A DNA stretch of 64,000 nucleotides from Mycobacterium sp. DL99 (GTDB lineage: Bacteria > Actinomycetota > Actinomycetes > Mycobacteriales > Mycobacteriaceae). Positions within the stretch are counted from its first letter, which is position 1. Every line of letters starts with the position of its first letter. A program made the position numbers and the translations under genes. The notes beneath the pieces are model-generated. The model saw nothing but the letters and a program-made list of their open reading frames with translations, made no database searches and had not been told where the DNA came from. The stretch covers positions 425,818 to 489,817 of the forward strand of contig NZ_SJOM01000007.1 of NCBI RefSeq assembly GCF_004762045.1. The letters run 5' to 3'. Below, in pieces: positions 9,047-17,105 of the stretch.

Positions 9047-9352
9047 TCACTGGGCGAACCTGCGTAAGCGACGCCCGAACTCCTCGTCCATGCGGTGGTA
9101 GCGATCGGCCGCTGTTGACAGGTTGTCGGAGTGCTTGGTCAGGTCTTCGCGGACTGCGTTCAGCGCGGTATCCACCAGGGAGCTGGCGAACTGACACGCG
9201 CCTTCACTGAGCAGACCAGACACTCCGGTGCTCGCACTATGCAGCGACTGGCCGGCGGCCAGACCTGAGACAAACTCACCCACGTCAGCCTGAGCGCGCG
9301 CGACATTGCGCAGCGAGTCTGGATTGACACGCAACGCCCCACCCATGGACAA
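9047..9352 (-). CDS. EspC-like type VII secretion substrate (DUF2580)
   Basis: 101 aa helical protein of the ESX-1 secretion-associated EspC/DUF2580 type. It starts MSMGGALRVNPDSLRN, has no Cys and no signal peptide, and carries a C-terminal YHRMDEEF that fits the Yxxx[D/E] export signal. It is the first gene of the minus-strand operon with the DUF1023 hydrolase and the lipoprotein. It probably forms a four-helix bundle with the N-terminal hairpin of the hydrolase. No ESX core genes (EccC and others) are in the window, so the secreting machine must lie elsewhere. Confidence 0.7.
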   Translation of the reverse strand: MSMGGALRVNPDSLRNVARAQADVGEFVSGLAAGQSLHSASTGVSGLLSEGACQFASSLVDTALNAVREDLTKHSDNLSTAADRYHRMDEEFGRRLRRFAQ

Positions 9353-9402
9353 GAGTCTAAATCCGCCAGCAACGCTTCAATCGCACCTCTTTAGGAGGGG
9401 GA

Positions 9403-10293
9403 TCAGTCGCGGGCTTCCCCGCCGGCGGTCCACTCCTCATAGAACGGCGGCATATCGGAAGCCCGCCCGGAGAACTGCGGTGGCCGCTTGTCGAGGAAGG
9501 CACGCACGCCGTCGTGGCCGTCACCGATGCTGGTGTAGAACATCGCCAATGAATCCACCCGGTGTGCGTCGACCGGGTGCGGTTCGGCGGAATTCCGGTA
9601 GAGCATCTGCCGCATGAGGGCGACCGAGACCGGTGAGCGGTCGCGCGTCCACACGTCGGCCAGCGCTCGGGCCTCGGCAATCAATGCGTCCGGTTCGTGG
9701 ACGGCCTGCGCCAGCCCGATCTCGCGGGCCGCGTCTGCGGTGAGAATGTCGGAGCGGTACACCAGGTCCAAAGCTGTTGGCATGCCGACGATCCGGGGCA
9801 GGAACCAGGTCGAACACGCTTCCGGTGTGATGCCGAGCTTTCCGAAGACCAGCCCGAAGCGGGCCTTCGTGGACATGAGCCGGGCGTCCATGGCCAGCGT
9901 CATCGTCGCGCCGATCCCGACGGCGGCCCCGTTGATGGCGGCGATCACCGGCTTGCGGCAGGCGTAGATCGCCAGGGTCACCCGGCCGCCGGTATCCCTG
10001 ACCCGCCGAAGCTCGGGGTCGTCGAGGTCGGCCATGTCGGCCAGGCTGGGTGACTTCGTCTCGTCGAGGCCGAACACATTGCCCTCGCTCGACAGGTCCA
10101 TGCCGGCGCAGAACGCCCGGCCCTCGCCGGTCACGATGACGGCACGTACCGCGTCGTCGTCGTTGACCGACACGAAGGTGCGCTCCAACTCGTCGGCCAT
10201 CTCGACGGTGAAGGCATTGAGGTTCTCCGGGCGATCGAGGACGACGGTGAGGATCCCGTCGTCGAGCTCGTGCCGGATCGTCGTGAAGTCCAC
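9403..10293 (-). CDS. enoyl-CoA hydratase/isomerase family protein
   Basis: Crotonase-fold enzyme, 296 aa. The N-terminus TVVLDRPENLNAF is typical. Oxyanion segments are GRAFCAGMDLS and AAINGAAVGIGATM, followed by FGKLGITPEACSTWFLPRIVG. The GTG at 10293 was chosen because GAGGAGGA lies just upstream on the minus strand; the longer open frame has no good start. It is divergent from the amidase gene with about 140 bp between starts. It likely hydrates or isomerises an acyl-CoA in beta-oxidation; chain specificity cannot be read. The usual catalytic acidic residues are only partly identifiable. Confidence 0.8.
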   Translation of the reverse strand: MDFTTIRHELDDGILTVVLDRPENLNAFTVEMADELERTFVSVNDDDAVRAVIVTGEGRAFCAGMDLSSEGNVFGLDETKSPSLADMADLDDPELRRVRDTGGRVTLAIYACRKPVIAAINGAAVGIGATMTLAMDARLMSTKARFGLVFGKLGITPEACSTWFLPRIVGMPTALDLVYRSDILTADAAREIGLAQAVHEPDALIAEARALADVWTRDRSPVSVALMRQMLYRNSAEPHPVDAHRVDSLAMFYTSIGDGHDGVRAFLDKRPPQFSGRASDMPPFYEEWTAGGEARD

Positions 10294-10433
10294 GGATGCT
10301 CCTCCTCGGGTCGGTTTGGTACCCAGCTTGCCCAAGTCGGATTCTTCGGCAGCGTCGACCCCTCACGGCGGGTCCGATGTTCCTCGCCGGCGGTAGAGCA
10401 CCGCGCAACGTCAACGGGGTCTACGTTCGTGGG

Positions 10434-11903
10434 ATGGACTTCGACGAGTACCGTGCGCACGACGCCACATCCTTGGCGAAACTGGTTGCTGACAAGCGGG
10501 TTTCGGCGGCGGAGCTGCTCGCCGCGGCCCGGGGACGGGCAGCGGCGGTAAACCCGAAGATCAACGCCATCGTGCGCGACGTTCCGGCTTCGCCGTCGGA
10601 CGATCTGACCGGTCCGTTCGCCGGGGTCCCGTTCCTGATCAAGGATCTGGCGCAGGACTACGCCGGTTTGCCCACCTCGGCTGGTTCACGTGCGCTCATG
10701 TCGCTGAACGTCACCGAGCACGCCACGGTCGTACAGCGCTGGATCGACGCCGGCCTGGTCATCTTCGGGAAAACCAACACCCCCGAGTTCGGGGCGAAGG
10801 GAATCACCGAGCCTGAGGTCTGGGGGCCGGCCCGGAACCCGTGGGATCTGGCAAGGTCGCCGGGCGGCAGTTCGGGAGGATCTGCGGCCGCCGTTGCAGC
10901 GGGCATCGTGCCCTGCGCCGGCGCCAATGACGGCGGCGGATCGATACGCATTCCGGCGGCCAGTTGCGGACTTGTCGGGCTGAAGCCGGGCCGTGGGCTG
11001 ACGCCGTCGGGTCCGGCGACCGGGGAATCCATGCACGGCGCGGCCGTTCAAGGCGTCGTCTCCCGGACGGTTCGCGACACCGCGGCGATGCTCGACGTCC
11101 TCAGCGGCGGCGAACCATGGGGGCCGTACGTGCCGGGCCTGCCCGCTGAGCCGTTCGCGTCGTGTGTGGGGGCGGATCCCGGAAAACTGCGGATCGGGCT
11201 GCGGGTGCCGACGGCGATCAACCCGGCACCACACCCCGAGGCGTACGCGGCCGTCGAGGCAACGGCTGCCGTGCTGACCGAACTCGGCCACCATGTCGAG
11301 GAACTGCCTCAAGCGCCCTTCGACGACGCCGCGCTTGCTCGCGACTTCCTGCTGACCTGGTTCGTCTACAGCGCATGGGAGGTCGCCGAGGCCAAGCGGC
11401 TGACCGGCGCGGGTGACGCCTCTTTCGAACGTGACACGCTCATCATGGCGGCGCTCGGTCGCTCCGCGAGCAGTGTCGACTATCTGGATGCGGTGCAGCG
11501 GCGCCACGAACACACGCGGCGGCTGAGCACGTTCTTCGAGTCCTACGACCTGCTGTTGACGCCCAGCTTGGCCACCCTGCCTCCGCGGATCGGCGAGTTC
11601 GATCTGCCGGTGGTGCTGCAGCGTGCCGCCGATGCGCTGATCAAGACCCGTACCGCAAGCATGTTGCGCTACACCAAGATCGTCGACGACATGGTGGACA
11701 AGAACCTGGGCTGGGTGCCCTACACGCAACTGGCGAATATCACTGGCCGCCCAGCGATCTCGCTACCCGTGCACTGGACGGCGGAAGGTCTGCCGCTCGG
11801 TGTGCAGTTCGTCGCGCCGCTTGCCGGTGAAGCGCTGCTGCTCAAGCTAGGAGCCCAGCTCGAGCAGGCGATGCCCTGGGCCGGTCGGTTCGCCCCAGTC
11901 TGA
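10434..11903 (+). CDS. amidase (amidase signature family)
   Basis: 489 aa amidase with the Ser-cisSer-Lys triad region. Lys is near residue 70 in VPFLIKD, the Gly/Ser-rich signature is SPGGSSGGSAAA (about 142-153), and the nucleophile segment is NDGGGSIRIPAA. It hydrolyses an amide to acid and ammonia in the cytosol; the substrate is unknown. ATG 10434 is preferred over the longer frame (from 10296), which overlaps the divergent promoter region and has an atypical N-terminus. It stands alone between the enoyl-CoA hydratase gene and the convergent YjbR gene. Confidence 0.85.
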   Translation: MDFDEYRAHDATSLAKLVADKRVSAAELLAAARGRAAAVNPKINAIVRDVPASPSDDLTGPFAGVPFLIKDLAQDYAGLPTSAGSRALMSLNVTEHATVVQRWIDAGLVIFGKTNTPEFGAKGITEPEVWGPARNPWDLARSPGGSSGGSAAAVAAGIVPCAGANDGGGSIRIPAASCGLVGLKPGRGLTPSGPATGESMHGAAVQGVVSRTVRDTAAMLDVLSGGEPWGPYVPGLPAEPFASCVGADPGKLRIGLRVPTAINPAPHPEAYAAVEATAAVLTELGHHVEELPQAPFDDAALARDFLLTWFVYSAWEVAEAKRLTGAGDASFERDTLIMAALGRSASSVDYLDAVQRRHEHTRRLSTFFESYDLLLTPSLATLPPRIGEFDLPVVLQRAADALIKTRTASMLRYTKIVDDMVDKNLGWVPYTQLANITGRPAISLPVHWTAEGLPLGVQFVAPLAGEALLLKLGAQLEQAMPWAGRFAPV

Positions 11904-11927
11904 GCCGGTGCGCCCGGCAGCACGTAG

Positions 11928-12254
11928 CTACTCGGTCAGCTGGCTGGGCGCGGCTTGCCGCCAGGAGTCGAGCAGAATATCGCGGAGCTCTCGCCGATCC
12001 TCCAGCTCAGCCAACCGGACCCGCACCCAGGACGAGGCGGCCTCGTGTTGGGGGACCCAGAATTTGTGCGGTTCGGCGGCGATCAGTTCCTCGCGGTCAA
12101 ACCGGGGGCAGCGCACCGCAAATGAGGTCTCGTCGTCGGGCACGGTGACGAACATCTTGCCCGCCACGTCGAAGGTCGGATGGCCCCAGCGCTCCTTCTC
12201 GGTGGTCTCAGGGAAAGAGAGTGCGATGCTGCGCACATCGTCGGCGTCGAGCAC
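11928..12254 (-). CDS. MmcQ/YjbR family protein
   Basis: 108 aa member of the MmcQ/YjbR (CyaY-like fold) family. It begins MLDADDVRSIALSFPET, contains EKERWGHPTFDVAGKMFVTV and ends with SWVRVRL...LLDSWRQAAP, all typical. The family is often called DNA-binding, but no precise function is established. It is convergent with the amidase gene, 24 bp apart. Confidence 0.75.
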   Translation of the reverse strand: MLDADDVRSIALSFPETTEKERWGHPTFDVAGKMFVTVPDDETSFAVRCPRFDREELIAAEPHKFWVPQHEAASSWVRVRLAELEDRRELRDILLDSWRQAAPSQLTE

Positions 12255-12345
12255 GGGTATCGGACCTCCGATCGCGCATGGGTATCCGCTCCGGCAGCCT
12301 ACCGGGGCGCGATGACGTGACAGACACCTCGGCGGGGCAACCTGC

Positions 12346-13263
12346 TCAGGTGATCGACCAGAACTCCAGCAGGGTCCGGATCGTCGCCACCAGCGGCAGG
12401 GGCTGATCCAGCATGGGATGGTGACCGGCCTCGGCGAGTTCTACGAATGGGCCCCGCAGTTGCAGCATCGAGCGAATCTGGTCGGCCATCGGGGGCGGGA
12501 CCACTCCGCGTTCGCAACGCAAATACCCAACCCGGCAAGGGATTCGGGCAAAGGCTTTCTCCAGGATCTCCTCATCGGCGGACGTTTCGTCGAGCAGGTG
12601 GCCGCCGAAGATGTCGGGGTCGAACTTCCACACCCACCCGTCGTCGGTCTTGCGTATCGATTCCACGGCGATGTGGTGACCGATGTAGGGCAGCGTCACG
12701 TCCTGCTTCGGCACGGCCCTGAATCGGGCCAGGATGTCTTCCTCGGATGGGTATCCGGCCGTGTCCCGGCGACGGTTGCGTAGTGGCACTTCCTCCGGTG
12801 CGCGGTCGCGCAGCGGCGAATCGATGACCAGGATGCTGTCGATCTGCGAGCCGTAGCGGGTGGCGGCCGAGGCGCCCACCCAGCCGCCCATGCTGTGACC
12901 GACGATGGTGGGCCGCGCCGAGGATCCCGAGGCTTCCGCCGCCGCGAGAACTTCCCGGGCCCAGATCGACAGCGCGTATTCGGTGCGCGTTCCGCTGTCG
13001 CCATGCCCGCTCAGATCAGGCGCGATGACCCGATGGGTGCGGGCGAAGAACGGAGCGATGTGATCCCACCAGCCGGAGTGGGCTCCACCGCCATGGACGA
13101 ACGCGAGCGGGGGCTTGTCCGGGTTACCCCAGGTGCGCACATGAATCGGGCACCCGTCGACGTCGATCGTGGAGTGCTCTGGTGCCTGTCCCAGCGCGGA
13201 GGTGAACCAGGCTGGAGCGTCCGCCATGGGATGCGGCGCCGGGGGCGGTTCACGGCGGAACAT
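12346..13263 (-). CDS. alpha/beta hydrolase
   Basis: 305 aa hydrolase with FVHGGGAHSGWW (oxyanion region), nucleophile elbow IVGHSMGGWVG, and a late His in AEAGHHPMLD. The ATG at 13263 has GAGGTGA about 5 nt upstream on the minus strand. A longer frame reaching 13830 overlaps the LysE gene and was rejected. It follows the LysE-type exporter on the same strand with about 90 bp between, so co-transcription is possible. The reaction could be esterase, haloalkane or epoxide hydrolysis; the sequence does not decide. Confidence 0.8.
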   Translation of the reverse strand: MFRREPPPAPHPMADAPAWFTSALGQAPEHSTIDVDGCPIHVRTWGNPDKPPLAFVHGGGAHSGWWDHIAPFFARTHRVIAPDLSGHGDSGTRTEYALSIWAREVLAAAEASGSSARPTIVGHSMGGWVGASAATRYGSQIDSILVIDSPLRDRAPEEVPLRNRRRDTAGYPSEEDILARFRAVPKQDVTLPYIGHHIAVESIRKTDDGWVWKFDPDIFGGHLLDETSADEEILEKAFARIPCRVGYLRCERGVVPPPMADQIRSMLQLRGPFVELAEAGHHPMLDQPLPLVATIRTLLEFWSIT

Positions 13264-13355
13264 GGGACTCACCTCGTAATTCTGTCGCATGCCCAGAATC
13301 CGATCGACACTCGCCCGACGAATTCTGACCGCGCTGAGGTGACGGCGACCGGTGC

Positions 13356-13955
13356 TCAGGACACCGCGAGGCTGACGCCGAGCGCGATCATCATCACGGC
13401 GATGACGCCATCGAGGATGCGCCAGGTCATCGGGGTGGCGAACAGTCCGGCCAGCCGTCGCGCACCCAGGCCCAGGCCGGTGAACCACACTGCGCTCGCG
13501 GCCACCGCGCCCGCACCGAAGAGCCACCGCTGCTCCCGGTGTTCGTTGGCCAGTGAGCCGAGCAGCACCACGGTGTCCAGGTACACGTGGGGGTTCAGCC
13601 AGGTCAGCGCCAGGCAGGTGACCAGTACCTCGGCCAGTCGGGCCGGGGTGCGCTCGGACGGGTTGAGGGTCGAGGGCCGGAAGGCGCGGCGTGCGGCGAG
13701 GACGCCGTAGCCGATCAGGAAGGCCGCGCCCCCGAACTTCGCCACCGTCATGGCGTCGGGATGCGCGGTGATCAGGGCGCCGACGCCGGCGATGCCCGCG
13801 GCGATCAGGATCAGGTCGGAGACGGTGCACACCGCGATCACGGCGACGATGTGCTCGCCACGGATGCCTTGACGCAACACGAAGGCGTTCTGCGCGCCGA
13901 TCGCGGCGATCAACGCCATGGTGGTGAGGAATCCGACGAGGACGGGTGAAGCCAT
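13356..13955 (-). CDS. LysE/ArgO family amino-acid exporter
   Basis: 199 aa membrane protein with five to six hydrophobic segments. The family N-terminus is [18 protein letters not shown], followed by [15 protein letters not shown] and [18 protein letters not shown]. LysE/ArgO proteins export basic amino acids driven by proton motive force. A divergent LysG/ArgP activator is usual upstream, but none is readable at 13956-14124, although the A/T-rich stretch near 13990-14010 resembles such an intergenic control region. The regulator may have been lost. Confidence 0.75.
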   Translation of the reverse strand: MASPVLVGFLTTMALIAAIGAQNAFVLRQGIRGEHIVAVIAVCTVSDLILIAAGIAGVGALITAHPDAMTVAKFGGAAFLIGYGVLAARRAFRPSTLNPSERTPARLAEVLVTCLALTWLNPHVYLDTVVLLGSLANEHREQRWLFGAGAVAASAVWFTGLGLGARRLAGLFATPMTWRILDGVIAVMMIALGVSLAVS

Positions 13956-14124
13956 GCGTTTGAGGCTATGGACGTGCGGTGATCAAGTACAGCTAATGAT
14001 TCTTCAGCTGGATTAGTAGAACTTATGGAACGGGGATCGATAGCGCGGCGTGAGTTGGCTGCTGAGGGTCATTCGCTTGCCACAGATCCGGGCTCAACTT
14101 CCGAACAGCCCCCGTCAGAACCCG

Positions 14125-14433
14125 TCAGCGAGTTACAGCCTCAGTGGGGTCACATGCGCGGGTGACGAGTCCGCTGCCTCCGACGTCTACCTGTTCGGCG
14201 ACATTGCACAGCGTGGAGGTGGTCGGGGTATCGATGAGGATATCGTCGCCAGAGATGTAGTAAAACGGCTCGTCACCAACGAAATCAGCGACGAGCAGAG
14301 AAACGGCGGGTTCCGTGGTCACCCACGTCAAGCCGTTGGTAGAAGAACTGAAAGTCGATTCCGTGACCGATGTCGTTGAGCCCGTCGCCCTTTGATTTGA
14401 TTGCCAGGAGTACCGAGCTAGTAGCGCTTCCAA
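14125..14433 (-). pseudogene. possible remnant or orphan hypothetical gene
   Basis: An open frame encodes about 102 aa from TTG 14433. The same frame stays open upstream to about 14517 without a start, reading KDCYTPDPDLEALL. It has several Cys, many Ser/Thr and few Arg, unlike a shadow ORF in this GC-rich genome. No family is recognised. The missing start and lack of a ribosome site suggest a 5'-truncated gene; an overlapping frame (14285-14674) is an equally open alternative, so confidence is low. Confidence 0.25.
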
Positions 14434-14754
14434 GTCCGGATCGGGTGTGTAGCAGTCCTTGCACCTGATACGTTCCAGCGCCCGCGACCACCGCGATTCG
14501 TCGACGCGCGCATGTTATTCGATGGGGTAGGTGCCGTCGGAAAAGCTCACCGAGTGATGTTCTTTTGAGCCCGGCCAATTGTGTTAGGGGACTGCGGTAT
14601 TCGCCGTCCTGCTCAAGTCGGTCGATCGACCGTTGACGTCGTGGTCGGCCGTGGCGGCGGCCTGTAGATAGCACTGCGCTGCCTATGACCAGGGGAAGTT
14701 GAGGTTCTCACATTCATGGGCGTGCACAGAGGTCGTTGTCTACCTTCGGGACGC

Positions 14755-15453
14755 ATGACGGAGAAGACGATTCCAAGGCTGATGGCCCCGGCGATCGAGC
14801 CGGTGGCCGATTTCTACACAGCGCTGTGGTTCGAGATCACGTTCCAACAGGCGGCGCCATACCAATTTCTGAGTGTGAGGCGTGGAGGGATCGAGCTGAA
14901 CTTCTACGGAGACAAGGAACTCGATCCGATGACTTCCGCGCATGGCTGCTTAGTCGATACCGATGACGTCGACCTGCTCTATGCGCTCTTCACAGAGGGC
15001 CTGCAGGATGCCTTCGGGGCAGTGCCCGTGCACGGGGTTCCGCGGGTCGGTGCGTTGACGGACATGAGCTACGGGGTGCGACAGTTCCTGATGATCGATC
15101 CGGGTGGGAACACGATCCAGATTGCTCAACCGATCAGCGAGGACCAGCAGCATCGGCCGTTGCCGAAGGGCTCGTTCGACCGGGCGATCCACATGGGCTC
15201 GCTGTACGCCGATGCCAAGCAGGACCTGGGTTTGGCGGTGAAAGTCCTTGACCGGGCTCTGCATCGGACCGACGAAGAGCCGACCGCGGTCCAGTTGGTG
15301 AAGCTGCTGGTGCTGCGGGCAGACGTGGCGGTCCGCCAAGGTGAGCAGGACCTGGCCCGGGAACTGCTGGCCCGCGCAAGGGCGGTCGGGGCCAGCGGAC
15401 CAGAACTGGCGGACGCCCTTCGCCGGGCAACGGAGCTTGAAACCGGCCTGTAG
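14755..15453 (+). CDS. VOC-family (bleomycin-resistance-like) protein with helical C-terminal repeat
   Basis: 232 aa. Residues about 1-125 form a glyoxalase/bleomycin-resistance (VOC) domain: PVADFYTALWFE, FLSVRRGGIELNFYG, and QFLMIDPGGNTIQI, a typical last strand. Residues about 135-230 are helical with TPR-like spacing (GSLYADAKQDLGLAVKVLDRAL ... LLVLRADVAVRQGEQDLARELL). ATG 14755 was chosen to fit the domain start; 14716 is an in-frame alternative. Small VOC proteins can bind and sequester drugs or act on glutathione-like adducts. The helical tail is an unusual addition. Confidence 0.7.
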   Translation: MTEKTIPRLMAPAIEPVADFYTALWFEITFQQAAPYQFLSVRRGGIELNFYGDKELDPMTSAHGCLVDTDDVDLLYALFTEGLQDAFGAVPVHGVPRVGALTDMSYGVRQFLMIDPGGNTIQIAQPISEDQQHRPLPKGSFDRAIHMGSLYADAKQDLGLAVKVLDRALHRTDEEPTAVQLVKLLVLRADVAVRQGEQDLARELLARARAVGASGPELADALRRATELETGL

Positions 15454-15574
15454 GCAGAATCCAGGAGGCAGGTCGGCTTGTCAGCACGTCTTGCTGATTC
15501 GCGTGTACGGCATGTCTAGCGGGTACTGCCTTGCCGAATGGGCAAGGGTAGCCGTACGACGTGCACGACACTCA

Positions 15575-15580
15575 TAGGGT
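15575..15580 (+). promoter_or_regulatory. -10 box of a possibly leaderless gene
   Basis: TAGGGT lies 6 nt before the ATG at 15587, the spacing expected for a leaderless mycobacterial transcript. No clear -35 box is visible. It supports the small downstream frame being real. Confidence 0.3.
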
Positions 15581-15586
15581 GTCGGC

Positions 15587-15826
15587 ATGACGCCGAAAGT
15601 GCCGAATCTGGTCGTTGTACCTCCGGTTGGCCGCCGCGCACACGTTGGCGCTGTCTATCCGCAGTTCGCGACCCCTGATCGCGAGACCGCTTTGCTCACT
15701 GAGCATCTCGCATCCCTGCTCGCGTGGCTGCCTGAGGAAGCGAGTGCCAGTGACATTGCGGACTTTCTGCTGCGCACCGGTGAGGGCACTTCGGTGCTGA
15801 ATATCCCTTGTCTCAACGATGCGTGA
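15587..15826 (+). CDS. small hypothetical protein
   Basis: 79 aa, no recognised domain. It has ordinary composition (VPNLVVVPPVGRRAHVGAVYPQ ... ASDIADFLLR), with a central acidic helical part and no Cys until the end. A -10-like TAGGGT directly upstream suggests a leaderless transcript. It stands alone between the VOC gene and a methyltransferase. Whether it is expressed is uncertain. Confidence 0.35.
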   Translation: MTPKVPNLVVVPPVGRRAHVGAVYPQFATPDRETALLTEHLASLLAWLPEEASASDIADFLLRTGEGTSVLNIPCLNDA

Positions 15827-16114
15827 CCGTCGGCTCAACCGATCGACTGGCCTGCACTCGGGGCTTGCTCGGCATCGTTGCGGCGCGGTCCCCTCGCCGA
15901 GTGTTGTCGGCCGCACGTAGGGGCCGGCTCGATCGCCCGTCGCAATGCAACCAGGAGTTGCTCGCTGGGCACCTGCACGTGTTCCTGTTTTGCGTGTCTA
16001 GCAAGTAGTCCGTCTATCTCGCACTGCGTTCGTACAGTGAAACAGATTGAGTGTGAGCACTCAGCGAACCGCTGAAAGCGATCATTCGTCAACAACGAAA
16101 AACCTAACTACTGA

Positions 16115-16852
16115 ATGGGATTGAGGATGAACGAGCGAAACGAGAAATTGTCCTCAGCTGAGACGGAAAGCCGACGGAATGAACGCGCTACCAACACCGC
16201 TCGGCGACATGGCATCGAGGTACCGGGGCTGGACCAGGAATTCTGGGAACAGCGGTGGGAATCCGCTCGCCGTACTGCGAAGGGACGGCCAGCCGTACCC
16301 AATTGGACGTTGACTGGTACTGCCGAGCAGCTGCCGCCGGGGGTAGCACTCGATGCCGGTTGCGGTGAAGGATTGGATGCCATCTGGCTGGCTAGCCACG
16401 GCTGGACGGTCAGTGCGGTTGATTTCATCGCCAGCGCACTAGAGCGTGGGCGCGTGCACGCCGAGCAGACGGGCGCCGAGGTTGCGCGTCGAATCACTTG
16501 GGAGCAAACGGATCTGAGTGTCTGGGTGCCGCCAGAGGGTGCCTTCGATCTAGTTTCGGCGCACTATTTGCACGGCATTGCGCAGCGGGAAGTTCTGTTC
16601 CGACGGCTCGCTGCGGCAGTGCGTCCGGGCGGAGCGCTGCTGATCGTGGGCCACCACCCATCCAATGCAGATTTCGCGGGCGGCCAAATGCCGGAAGCCG
16701 TGTTCTTCTCTACCGCTGACGTGATGAAGGTGCTCGACGAGAGCTGGAGTCTGGTCAGGGTGGATGACAATGTGCCGCAGCGTGAGATCACCGACCACGA
16801 CGGTAGGGTTCGAACGCTCCGATCAGCGCTGGTCTGGGCGCAACGGTCATAG
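16115..16852 (+). CDS. class I SAM-dependent methyltransferase
   Basis: 245 aa with the SAM-binding motif I LDAGCGEGLDAIWLA (about residues 79-93), acidic motif II AVDFIASAL, and motif for the post-I strand FDLVSAHYLHG. The N-terminal LDQEFWEQRWE resembles small-molecule thiol/thiopurine-type or tellurite-resistance methyltransferases. Start is ambiguous: ATG 16115 or the in-frame ATG 16127; neither has a strong Shine-Dalgarno site. Acceptor unknown. The preceding 288 bp (15827-16114) hold no recognisable gene. Confidence 0.75.
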   Translation: MGLRMNERNEKLSSAETESRRNERATNTARRHGIEVPGLDQEFWEQRWESARRTAKGRPAVPNWTLTGTAEQLPPGVALDAGCGEGLDAIWLASHGWTVSAVDFIASALERGRVHAEQTGAEVARRITWEQTDLSVWVPPEGAFDLVSAHYLHGIAQREVLFRRLAAAVRPGGALLIVGHHPSNADFAGGQMPEAVFFSTADVMKVLDESWSLVRVDDNVPQREITDHDGRVRTLRSALVWAQRS

Positions 16853-17105
16853 AACGCAATGCCGTCGACGATCGAGCGGCCTCGCACTCCGGTTCCAACA
16901 GTCGTCCCCGGGTGCGGGCCACCGATCTCGACATCTCCTTGTGCGATCCGTGTTCCGTGCAACGCGGAAGCGACCAAGCCCCAACGGATTCTCCGCCAAG
17001 GGTCTGCTAAAGGCGGTGACCTGCTCGTTAATGTCATATGTGTGAACATGATTGGCAAAAATCGACGGGGTTCAGCAGGGATCGGCACCCGTCGTCTGAG
17101 CCAAC

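Noticed and set aside
9114..9130. TTGACAGGTTGTCGG resembling the operator
   Set aside because: The half-site spacing is 3 bp and it lies inside the EspC-like coding region.
12346..13830. Extended 494-aa version of the alpha/beta hydrolase
   Set aside because: The extra N-terminal part is an out-of-frame reading of the LysE gene; a good Shine-Dalgarno site marks ATG 13263.
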